From Micavibrio_C sp046294845 (lineage in GTDB: Bacteria; Pseudomonadota; Alphaproteobacteria; Micavibrionales; Micavibrionaceae), in assembly GCA_046294845.1 (NCBI GenBank), contig JBKBNU010000001.1, forward strand, positions 2,046,001 to 2,110,000: a stretch of DNA of 64,000 nt. Direction: 5' to 3'. The notes under the pieces were generated by a model. It worked only from the letters and a program-made list of their open reading frames with translations, did no database searches and was not told where the DNA came from. Both the position numbers and the translations under genes were made by a program. This document shows positions 7,158 through 15,557 of the stretch, in pieces; within the stretch, counting starts at the first letter, position 1, and each line of letters begins with the position of its first letter.

Positions 7158-9005
7158 TCAGGCTGCACCGGCCTCGCGCTCTTTATTGGCTTTTTTACGG
7201 GCAATCTCGCGATCGGTCGGATTAAGGAAACGCTTGCGCAGACGCAAGGATTTAGGGGTCACTTCCACCAGTTCATCATCATTGATATAGGCAATCATTT
7301 CTTCAAGGCTCATCTTGCGCGGCGGCACAAGGATTACAGCCTCGTCCGTACCGCTGGCACGCACGTTGGTCAGTTTTTTGCCTTTCAGAACGTTGATATC
7401 CAGATCATTATCACGGCTATTTTCGCCCACGATCATGCCCTGATAAACCCTATCGCCAGAATCGATGAACATGGTGCCGCGATCCTGCAGGTTGAAAATC
7501 GCATAAGCCACAGCATCGCCCCTATCGGTTGAAATCAGGGCGCCGTTACGACGACCGGACATATCACCCTTGTAAGGACCATAAGAATGGAACAGGCGGT
7601 TCATAACACCTGTACCGCGCGTATCGGTCAGAAATTGACCCTGATAACCGATCAAACCGCGTGAAGGCGCGATGAATGTAATGCGGGTTTTACCGGCACC
7701 GGATGGACGCATATCAGTCATTTCCGCTTTACGTTGTGTCATCTTGTCAACAACTGTGCCTGTGTATTCTTCATCAACGTCACAGAAGACCTCTTCATAA
7801 GGCTCTTGAATCTGGCCATCTTCACCTTTTTTGAAAAGAACGCGCGGACGGGAGACAGACAACTCAAAACCTTCACGACGCATGGTTTCGATCAGAACGC
7901 CCAACTGTAATTCACCACGGCCCGCAACTTCGAAAGCGTCCTTGTTTTCACTTTCTGCCACACGGATAGCCACATTGGTTTCGGCTTCGGCCATCAAACG
8001 ATCACGGATCATTGTCGATGTCAGTTTTTTGCCTTCTGTACCGGCATAAGGTGAATCATTAACCGTGATGGTGATCGACATTGTAGGAGGATCGACCGGT
8101 GTTGATTTCACCGGTTCGGTTACAGCAACATCACAAATCGTATCAGCAACTGACGCTTCAACCATACCGGCAATACAAACGATATCACCTGCTTCAACAC
8201 TATCAACCGGAACACGTTGCAGACCTTGGAAGGACATCAGCTTGGTCAAACGGAATGTTTCAATGTTTTTTCCATCAAGGCTCAGGGCTTTAACCTGCAT
8301 ATTCACTTTTGCACGGCCCGATGTCACACGACCTGTCAGACAGCGCCCCAGGTAAGGATCGCGATCCAGCAAGGTTGCCAGCATTGTAAACGGAGCATCC
8401 ACTTTCAGGCCCGGTGCCGGAACATGGCTAATAACGAGATCCATCAAAGGCGTCAGATTTTCACGGGGATCTGTCAGCGCCGCTGCGGCCCAGCCATCAC
8501 GACCGGAAGCATAAACCACAGGGAAATCGAGTTGTTTGTCATTGGCTTCCAGGGAAACAAACAGATCAAAGATTTCATTCAAAACTTCATCGGGACGCGC
8601 ATCCGGACGGTCGATTTTGTTAATCACGACAATCGGGTTCAAACCGCGCTTCAGAGCCTTACCCAAAACGAATTTGGTTTGTGGTAGAACACTCTCAGCA
8701 GCATCGACCAACAGCAACACACCGTCAGCCATGTTCATAATGCGCTCGACCTCGCCCCCGAAATCAGCGTGGCCAGGGGTGTCTATGATATTGACCTTGT
8801 AATCTTTCCACTGAACGGCTGTGCATTTGGCCAGAATGGTAATACCGCGCTCTTTCTCCAGATCATTGGAGTCCATGGCGCGTTCCATAACTTGTTGGTT
8901 TTCGCGGAATGTTCCTGATTGTTTCAGGATGTTATCCACAAGGGTGGTTTTGCCATGGTCAACGTGAGCAATAATTGCAATATTCCGGAGTTTTTCTACT
9001 GACAT
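7158..9005 (-). CDS. typA: Ribosome-associated GTPase TypA/BipA
   Basis: TypA/BipA is a translational GTPase related to EF-G that binds the ribosome and helps 50S assembly under stress or cold. The protein has 615 residues, the family length. It starts MSVEKLRNIAIIAHVDHGKTTLVD with the G1 loop at about residue 15, followed by G2 (RGITI), G3 (DTPGHADFGGEV) and G4 (NKIDRPDARP), then domains II, III, V and the BipA-specific C-terminus (ALISTDRGDAVAYAI). A GTG three codons upstream is possible. It is terminated by the hairpin directly downstream. Confidence 0.97.
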   Translation of the reverse strand: MSVEKLRNIAIIAHVDHGKTTLVDNILKQSGTFRENQQVMERAMDSNDLEKERGITILAKCTAVQWKDYKVNIIDTPGHADFGGEVERIMNMADGVLLLVDAAESVLPQTKFVLGKALKRGLNPIVVINKIDRPDARPDEVLNEIFDLFVSLEANDKQLDFPVVYASGRDGWAAAALTDPRENLTPLMDLVISHVPAPGLKVDAPFTMLATLLDRDPYLGRCLTGRVTSGRAKVNMQVKALSLDGKNIETFRLTKLMSFQGLQRVPVDSVEAGDIVCIAGMVEASVADTICDVAVTEPVKSTPVDPPTMSITITVNDSPYAGTEGKKLTSTMIRDRLMAEAETNVAIRVAESENKDAFEVAGRGELQLGVLIETMRREGFELSVSRPRVLFKKGEDGQIQEPYEEVFCDVDEEYTGTVVDKMTQRKAEMTDMRPSGAGKTRITFIAPSRGLIGYQGQFLTDTRGTGVMNRLFHSYGPYKGDMSGRRNGALISTDRGDAVAYAIFNLQDRGTMFIDSGDRVYQGMIVGENSRDNDLDINVLKGKKLTNVRASGTDEAVILVPPRKMSLEEMIAYINDDELVEVTPKSLRLRKRFLNPTDREIARKKANKEREAGAA

Positions 9006-9160
9006 AAAAAGCACAATCTAAAAAGGGTTTAAACGCGGGCCTTATGTAGCGGAAATCATTGAAAAAAGCCAGAAAAAACAGTTTTTATACCCTCTTGCCC
9101 CTAACTCTTTTGAAGTGCTAGGCTTTTTGCGTCTGTTTTTACTTCCCAAGGGGGCCTTTC

Positions 9161-10882
9161 ATGGCATCCAATCAAGCGTCTTCTGCCCCGTGGTGGCACC
9201 TTTATGTACCTAAACTGATTGCCGTTTTAATGCGCGGCTACGGTTTTTCCCATCTAAAAGCCGATACAATTTCAGGCCTGACCGTGGCTATCGTGGCTCT
9301 GCCTCTGGCTATGGCTTTGGGCATTGCGAGCGGTGCCACCCCTGCCCAAGGGTTAATCACCGTCGTTATTGCCGGTTTTCTAATATCTGCTTTGGGCGGC
9401 AGCCGTTACCAGATCGGTGGTCCGACAGGAGCCTTTGTTGTTGTCATTTTCAATGTAATTGCGACGCATGGCTATGACGGCTTAATCATCGCCACCCTGA
9501 TGGCGGGGGTCATGCTGGTGGTGGCCGGATTAATGCGGCTTGGCACATGGATCAAATATATCCCTCAGCCCGTCATCACCGGCTTCACATCAGGTATCGC
9601 TGTCATCATTTTCTCGAGCCAGATTAAAGACCTGTTCGGTTTACAAATGGAACAGGTTCCCGGAGAGTTCACGGAAAAATGGATGGCTTTCTGGGCGGCG
9701 CGCGGTGACTACACCATCCCCAGCATCATTATATCTTTCGGCAGCCTTGCCCTGCTGGTCCTCTTGAAAAAATATGCACCCAAAGTTCCCGCCTTTCTCT
9801 GCGTGGTTGTTTTATCGTCTATTGCCGTTTGGGTTTTCAAAATGGATACACCTACGATTGGCAGTGCGTTTGGTGGCATCCCCCACAATATTCCCATGCC
9901 ATCCCTCCCCGCTTTTGACCCCGCGAAAATGTATGCCCTGCTCCCGAGTGCCTTCACCATCGCGTTTCTGGCAGGCATCGAATCCCTTCTATCCGCTGTT
10001 GTTGCCGATGGCATGACAGGCCGCCGCCATCGCTCCAACTGCGAATTGGTCGCACAAGGCCTTGCCAATATTGCTTCGCCTCTTTTTGGAGGATTACCTG
10101 CAACGGGGGCAATTGCCCGCACAGCCACAAATATCCGTTCAGGGGCTTACTCCCCCGTATCCGGTATATTGCACGCAGTTTTTGTCTTACTATTTATGCT
10201 GTTTTTAGCCCCGCTTGCCTCTTTCATCCCGCTATCATGCCTTGCGGCTATTCTGGTGATCGTAGCGTGGAACATGAGCGAGTTTGACCGTTTCCGGCAT
10301 TTGATGCGGGCACCACTAGGCGACAAAATCGTTTTACTACTCACCTTCTTCCTGACGATTGCCGTCGATTTAACAGTAGCGATTGAAGTGGGTGTCGTGC
10401 TGGCCTCCATCCTGTTCATGCACCGCATGTCACAAGCTGTTGAAATGCAGACCCAGACAACCTTGATCGAAAATGATGAAAGTGATTTATTACCGCGCGA
10501 TGGTGAGCAAAAATATCAACGTGATGATTTACCAGCAGGTGTAGAAGCCTTCCAGATCAGGGGACCGTTCTTCTTTGGTGTTGCCTCAAGACTTCTCGAT
10601 GTTCTGGATCATCTTGCAAACCCGCCGCGCGTTTTCATCCTGCGGATGCGTCATGTTCCCCTGATTGATGCCAGCGGCGACACCGCTTTGGAAGAATTTA
10701 TCAATCGTTGCCGCAAAGAAGGTATCACCGTGATTTTGTCAGGAATGCAGCCTGCCTGTCACCGCATCCTGACCCAAATGGGATTTTTTGAAAAGCATAA
10801 GGACCTGCTCTTGACCGCCCACTTCGCCGAAGCTCGTCAAATGGCTGAAAATATCATTAAAAATCAGTCAGATAGGCCTTAG
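9161..10882 (+). CDS. SulP-family anion permease with STAS domain
   Basis: This is a 573-residue inner membrane transporter of the SLC26/SulP family. About 12 hydrophobic helices span residues 30-430, with the signature LTVAIVALPLAMALGIASG and QIGGPTGAFVVV. They are followed by a cytoplasmic STAS domain (residues about 460-560: FQIRGPFFFGVASRLLDVLD, LRMRHVPLIDASG). The substrate could be sulfate, bicarbonate or a dicarboxylate and cannot be decided from sequence; no carbonic anhydrase or cys gene is adjacent. The ribosome site AAGGGGG precedes the ATG. It is monocistronic, divergent from typA. Confidence 0.93.
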   Translation: MASNQASSAPWWHLYVPKLIAVLMRGYGFSHLKADTISGLTVAIVALPLAMALGIASGATPAQGLITVVIAGFLISALGGSRYQIGGPTGAFVVVIFNVIATHGYDGLIIATLMAGVMLVVAGLMRLGTWIKYIPQPVITGFTSGIAVIIFSSQIKDLFGLQMEQVPGEFTEKWMAFWAARGDYTIPSIIISFGSLALLVLLKKYAPKVPAFLCVVVLSSIAVWVFKMDTPTIGSAFGGIPHNIPMPSLPAFDPAKMYALLPSAFTIAFLAGIESLLSAVVADGMTGRRHRSNCELVAQGLANIASPLFGGLPATGAIARTATNIRSGAYSPVSGILHAVFVLLFMLFLAPLASFIPLSCLAAILVIVAWNMSEFDRFRHLMRAPLGDKIVLLLTFFLTIAVDLTVAIEVGVVLASILFMHRMSQAVEMQTQTTLIENDESDLLPRDGEQKYQRDDLPAGVEAFQIRGPFFFGVASRLLDVLDHLANPPRVFILRMRHVPLIDASGDTALEEFINRCRKEGITVILSGMQPACHRILTQMGFFEKHKDLLLTAHFAEARQMAENIIKNQSDRP

Positions 10883-10919
10883 CACTTGCAGCAAAATTGC
10901 AGTCTTGTTCCGCCCCGCC

Positions 10920-10952
10920 TGATTGATTAGGCTCGCTATAACCAATCAATCA
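10920..10952. promoter_or_regulatory. Inverted repeat, operator candidate upstream of fadE
   Basis: Perfect 9-base arms TGATTGATT (10920-10928) and AATCAATCA (10944-10952) are separated by 15 bases. They lie 20 bases before the acyl-CoA dehydrogenase start. The size and position suit a dimeric repressor such as a TetR- or GntR-type fatty-acid regulator. No regulator gene is adjacent, so this is inference. Confidence 0.45.
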
Positions 10953-10972
10953 TAAAGCAAACAGGACAGGCC

Positions 10973-13255
10973 ATGATCAACAAGTACGCACTTGATAAAT
11001 TCAAGAAAGAACGCAAAGGCATCACACCAACACAATGGGCTGCGCTCGAAAAAGGCACAGTTGCTTTTGAACAATCCGTGTTCGCCGGAAAGCCTGCCTG
11101 GAATGATTTGCTCGAGATGCCTGCCCCTGAACTTTCCGATGAGGAACAGTCATTTTTTGATAATGAAACCGAAGAACTTTGCGGCATGATTGATGACTGG
11201 AAAATCCGCAGCGAACTTCATGATTTGCCACCGGAAGTTTGGAGTTTCCTGAAAGAAAAGCGTTTCTTTGGCATGGTCATTCCCAAGGAATACGGGGGCC
11301 GCGGCTTTTCCGCCCAAGGGCATGCAGCCGTCGTTAGCAAAATCGCCACTCGCAGCGGTACAGTTGCCGCTACGGCCATGGTTCCTAATTCTCTCGGCCC
11401 CGGTGAGTTGCTGGTCCATTACGGAACAGATGCACAGAAAAACCATTACCTTCCCCGTCTGGCAGATGGCCGCGATATTCCCTGCTTTGCCCTGACCAGC
11501 CCACAGGCAGGATCAGATGCCACAAACCAAAAAGACGAAGGGGTCGTTTTCAAAGGCACAGACAACAAACTTTATATCCGTATGAATTGGGATAAGCGCT
11601 ATACAACGCTTGCACCCGTCGCGACTGTCATCGGTGTTGCCTTTAACCTGAAGGACCCTGACGGGTTGCTGGGGGACAAAGAAGATATCGGCCTCACTCT
11701 TGCTTTGGTGGATGCCAATACTCCGGGGATCGAGCGCAGCCAGCGTCACCGCCCCTCGGGCACCCCCTTCCAGAACGGCCCGCACTGGGGTCATGATGTT
11801 GTTGTACCACTTGATGCGATCATTGGTGGCAAAGAACAAGCCGGCAATGGCTGGAACATGCTGGTTGATTGTCTTTCAATTGGCCGTTCAATTTCTCTAC
11901 CCTCCGGTGCTTCGGGCTTGGCGCGTAAAGCCACACGCGTTACAGGAGCATACGCTTCAATTCGCCAGCAATTCGGTATGCCGCTTGCTGAAATGGAAGG
12001 CGTGCAAGAACGCCTGGCCCGTATTGGTGGCCTGACCTATATGATCGAAGCTGTGCGTATGCTGCCTTTGCAGGATCTTGATTTTGCCCAAGCGCAGGAC
12101 AAGGCCGCGCGCCCGGCTGTAGCCTCGGCTATCCTCAAATACCACACAACCGAAAGCGCGCGCCAAATCGCAATTGACGCCGTTGACGTTCATGGCGGTA
12201 AAGCTGTGATGGAAGGTCCGGATAATCCGGTTATAGATCTTTACCACGGCATTCCTGTGTCTATCACTGTTGAGGGCGCGAACATCATGACCCGAAACCT
12301 GATGATTTTCGGTCAGGGCGCTTTCATGGCCCACCCCTTCTTGATGAAAGAAATGCTTTCCACAGAAATTCCCAATGAAAAAGAAGCTGAAAAAACAGCC
12401 GGACAACTATTGAGAAAGCATATTGGCTACGTCTTCAACAATGCCGCTGGTGCGATCATTCACAATCTGACACGCGGATATCTTACCGAAAAACCCGCTA
12501 GTGGCCCCGATGGACGCTATTATCAGGAAATCAATCGACTATCCTCGGCGTTTGCCTTCCTGACAGACTGCACATTGTTAACGCTCGGCAAAGGCCTGAT
12601 GAAGCGCGAGCGCACATCCGCACGTCTTGGCGATGTCTTTAGTAATCTTTACATGGCCTCCGCTGCTTTGCGCCGCTTCAATCTGGAGGGACGTCAGGAA
12701 CGCGATGTGCCGCTGATGCAGTGGGCAACACAAACCTGCCTGCACAATGCCGAGCAAGCCTTGTTTGATCTTATAGAGAACCACCCCAGTAAATTTATAC
12801 GCTGCACCATGAAGCCTTTACTCATGACCTATGGTCGCCGCATCAGCAAACCATCGGACAGAGTGGACACGGCTGTTGCCCGCCTGATCAGCGAACCCGG
12901 GGAAGCCCGTGACAGATTGACAGATGGTATATACCTTCCCAAAGGTGACACCGAATACATGGCCCGTCTGGAAAATGCACTCTCATTGGTACATCAGGCC
13001 CTCCCTTACGAGGTTATGATTGCCAAAGCCAAAAAGAACAAACTGATTGGCAGAGATCTCTCAACGGTTGAAGCTGCAGAAGAAGCAGCCAAACTGAATA
13101 TCATCAGCTATCAGATCAAGGATGTCATCGTTCAGGCCGAGGCCGCGCGGGATGACATCGTACAGGTCAATCATTTCCCGATGGAATGGCAAGGCGTTGC
13201 ATTGACGCCGAATAAACGGAATTTGCCAGACATCGCCCTGAAAAATCGTATCTAG
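10973..13255 (+). CDS. fadE: Acyl-CoA dehydrogenase, FadE type
   Basis: This enzyme catalyses the first, FAD-dependent step of fatty acid beta-oxidation. At 760 residues it matches the large FadE class: an N-terminal acyl-CoA dehydrogenase unit (FFGMVIPKEYGGRGFSAQGHAAVVSKIATRSG; PCFALTSPQAGSDA; AIDAVDVHGGKAVMEGPDNP) plus the C-terminal FadE-specific DUF1974-like region from about residue 480. It is followed 20 bases later by a cysteine synthase gene. A 9-bp inverted repeat in front of it could be an operator. Confidence 0.93.
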   Translation: MINKYALDKFKKERKGITPTQWAALEKGTVAFEQSVFAGKPAWNDLLEMPAPELSDEEQSFFDNETEELCGMIDDWKIRSELHDLPPEVWSFLKEKRFFGMVIPKEYGGRGFSAQGHAAVVSKIATRSGTVAATAMVPNSLGPGELLVHYGTDAQKNHYLPRLADGRDIPCFALTSPQAGSDATNQKDEGVVFKGTDNKLYIRMNWDKRYTTLAPVATVIGVAFNLKDPDGLLGDKEDIGLTLALVDANTPGIERSQRHRPSGTPFQNGPHWGHDVVVPLDAIIGGKEQAGNGWNMLVDCLSIGRSISLPSGASGLARKATRVTGAYASIRQQFGMPLAEMEGVQERLARIGGLTYMIEAVRMLPLQDLDFAQAQDKAARPAVASAILKYHTTESARQIAIDAVDVHGGKAVMEGPDNPVIDLYHGIPVSITVEGANIMTRNLMIFGQGAFMAHPFLMKEMLSTEIPNEKEAEKTAGQLLRKHIGYVFNNAAGAIIHNLTRGYLTEKPASGPDGRYYQEINRLSSAFAFLTDCTLLTLGKGLMKRERTSARLGDVFSNLYMASAALRRFNLEGRQERDVPLMQWATQTCLHNAEQALFDLIENHPSKFIRCTMKPLLMTYGRRISKPSDRVDTAVARLISEPGEARDRLTDGIYLPKGDTEYMARLENALSLVHQALPYEVMIAKAKKNKLIGRDLSTVEAAEEAAKLNIISYQIKDVIVQAEAARDDIVQVNHFPMEWQGVALTPNKRNLPDIALKNRI

Positions 13256-13275
13256 GTAGCCGGAGCGCTTCACCC

Positions 13276-14202
13276 ATGAGTAAAAACGGTATCTCTGCCC
13301 CCATCATCCATGATGTGCTGGAAACTGTTGGCAATACACCAATGATTGAGCTTGAACCCGGCATCCTTGCCAAATGCGAATTTATGAACCCCTCCGGTTC
13401 CATCAAAGCCCGCATGGCCAAATTCATGATTGAAAAGGCAGAGGAACAGGGGTTACTGAAACCAGGATACACCATTGTTGAGTCCACCAGCGGAAATACA
13501 GGCAATGCCTTAAGCATGATTGCCGCCGTCAAAGGCTACAAGATGAAAGTGATCATGCCCGATGGCTACACCAGCGAGCGCGTAAAAATATCAAAAGCCT
13601 TTGGGGCCGAGATTATCCACGTCGGCCATTTTCAGGTCAATGAAGCCCGCGCTGAAGCTATCAGGCTAGGGCAACAGCCGGGCCATTACTGCCCGCAACA
13701 ATTCGACAATGAATGGAATATCGAAGAAAACCGTGAATGGCTGGGGCGGGAGATTATCGCCCAGCTACCGGACGGCCTCAAAATTGATGCGATCGTGCAA
13801 GGGGTTGGCACAGGTGGCACGCTGATCGGGACAGCACAAGCCCTCAAACAATGGCATAACCCCGATCTCAAGGTCTTTGCCATGGAACCGACAGAGTCCC
13901 GCACATTGGAATGCTGCATCGTGGGCGATCACAAAATCGAAGGTATATCGGATGGATTCATACCCACTATCTATGAACGTAACAAGCATATGGTCGATGG
14001 CATTATTAGTGTTAAAAGCGAGATCGCCGTCAATTTGTCACAAGAGCTGGCGGCCAAACGCGGTCTATTCGTTGGCCCCAGTGCCGGCGCCAATTATTGG
14101 GCAGCACAGGAAATTCGCAGGACCCATCCGGAAATCAAAACAGTTTTGACATTCCTGTGCGACCGTGGAGAAAAATATCTCTCCATGTTCTATAACGACT
14201 GA
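13276..14202 (+). CDS. cysK: Cysteine synthase (O-acetylserine sulfhydrylase family)
   Basis: This is a 308-residue fold-type II PLP enzyme. The PLP lysine is in PSGSIKARMA (about residue 41), the substrate loop is STSGNTGNAL, the phosphate-binding loop is VGTGGTLIG, and the serine near the pyridine nitrogen is in GPSAGANYW. Typical CysK has SVKDR at the lysine site; here it is SIKAR, and the C-terminus CDRGEKYLS is diagnostic of the wider CysK/CBS family. Synthesis of L-cysteine from O-acetylserine is likely; a cystathionine beta-synthase activity cannot be excluded. It is probably co-transcribed with fadE (20-base gap). Confidence 0.88.
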   Translation: MSKNGISAPIIHDVLETVGNTPMIELEPGILAKCEFMNPSGSIKARMAKFMIEKAEEQGLLKPGYTIVESTSGNTGNALSMIAAVKGYKMKVIMPDGYTSERVKISKAFGAEIIHVGHFQVNEARAEAIRLGQQPGHYCPQQFDNEWNIEENREWLGREIIAQLPDGLKIDAIVQGVGTGGTLIGTAQALKQWHNPDLKVFAMEPTESRTLECCIVGDHKIEGISDGFIPTIYERNKHMVDGIISVKSEIAVNLSQELAAKRGLFVGPSAGANYWAAQEIRRTHPEIKTVLTFLCDRGEKYLSMFYND

Positions 14203-14219
14203 AAAGCCCTTCGACAAAA

Positions 14220-15404
14220 CTATTGGGCGATCGTTACACCAAACGGGAAATAGATTTCCTTGCCATCCACACTCACCTGCAGAAACAGCTTCACAAAACC
14301 TGCCTGTTCCGGAGAAAAGTGGAACGACAAGGGTGCCTGACCACGTTCTGTCTCTTCCTTGGGCTCTTCACCCAAGGGATGCAAATGCGCAATAGAACGG
14401 TAGTCATCATAGAAACCTACCACATGGGCATACGCTCCCATTAAAGGTTCCAGATTTTGCAGGCTTTCACCCTGATCATTCTTGATATCAAAGACAAGGC
14501 TTACGTCACTCTCCTTGGACAAAGTGCCCTTTTCAATCTTAAGCTCGGCTTCGAGCCCTTCTGATTTTGCCGTCAAATATTCAGTCTTATCGACAGCCTG
14601 ATTTCCGCAAGCATCCTTACCCGGCAAATCAAGAACAGCAAACTCTTGCGGGCGGTCTTTGATTTTCACATCAAGCCATAGACGATAAGTACAATCGGTC
14701 AAGGGCTTCGTATTGAAAATATATTCACCCGGGGCATCAGTCTCGACAGGATGAATATGCCTGTAATCATTCAATGCCGGATCAATCATCAGACCATGAA
14801 TAATCTTGGTATGTACGACATCAAAATCTTCGGGCTTGAGTGGCTTGCCTCCCTTGGAATTTTTAAGTCTCAGCCTGATTTCCTGATCAACATCTTTGGT
14901 AATCATTGTTGGCGAGAGAACTTCTGCTCTCAAGCTGCTTCCTGCCAATGACTCGACAAACCCAGGGGGGACATCAATCTTCGCCAAAGTCAGAGCGCCC
15001 GAAAGATTGCGCATAGCCTCCTCCTGTACGACAGGGTCGGCTGTTTCTGCGGAGAGCACATCAACAACAGTCTGCACTTTGTTCTCAAGCTGCCCAAAGG
15101 AAGCTTTAATCTGTTCGGCCTCATGCGGTTTAAAGTCATCACCGATAGGCGTAGAAACCAGTTCAGCAACCAGATCTTTCAGATTCTTTGCCCGTACCAA
15201 GGACTCTTCCTGATTTCCGGTCTTGTAGGCCTCTTCCAAATTGCGTAAATCCGCGCCCAGCAGCAGCCAGAGGTTACCGGGAATCGACTCGCTTTTCTTC
15301 ACATTATTATGGGCATGCCTATGGTTGTGATCTTGTGCAAAAGCATAGGGCCCCGCACACAAGGAAACAGATAACACACTGATAAAAAACGATATTTTAT
15401 TCAT
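14220..15404 (-). CDS. Secreted protein with His-rich N-terminus and Ig-like (YtkA-type) domain
   Basis: This is a 394-residue exported protein. The start at 15404 follows an AGGTGGG ribosome site and gives a signal peptide MNKISFFISVLSVSLCAG cut near AFA-QDH. The mature N-terminus is histidine-rich (DHNHRHAHNN), a possible metal-binding patch. A helical region (about 35-150) precedes two beta-rich segments. The last, with HVVGFYDDYRSIAHLHPLG and a terminal VKLFLQVSVDGKEIYFPFG, resembles YtkA-like or copper-associated periplasmic domains. I cannot give a specific function; metal (copper) handling is an inference from the histidines and fold type. Confidence 0.7.
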   Translation of the reverse strand: MNKISFFISVLSVSLCAGPYAFAQDHNHRHAHNNVKKSESIPGNLWLLLGADLRNLEEAYKTGNQEESLVRAKNLKDLVAELVSTPIGDDFKPHEAEQIKASFGQLENKVQTVVDVLSAETADPVVQEEAMRNLSGALTLAKIDVPPGFVESLAGSSLRAEVLSPTMITKDVDQEIRLRLKNSKGGKPLKPEDFDVVHTKIIHGLMIDPALNDYRHIHPVETDAPGEYIFNTKPLTDCTYRLWLDVKIKDRPQEFAVLDLPGKDACGNQAVDKTEYLTAKSEGLEAELKIEKGTLSKESDVSLVFDIKNDQGESLQNLEPLMGAYAHVVGFYDDYRSIAHLHPLGEEPKEETERGQAPLSFHFSPEQAGFVKLFLQVSVDGKEIYFPFGVTIAQ

Positions 15405-15557
15405 AAACTGCCCACCTAATATGCCTAACTCTTTGGAATAGATACCCATTTGAACTGCGATTGGATAACCTTCCGTTATTACTGATGCGTTACAATACTA
15501 GATATAAAGTAAGGCTAAACAAAGGCTTTTCCCCGAGGGGATTTAAGGAAGGGTAAA

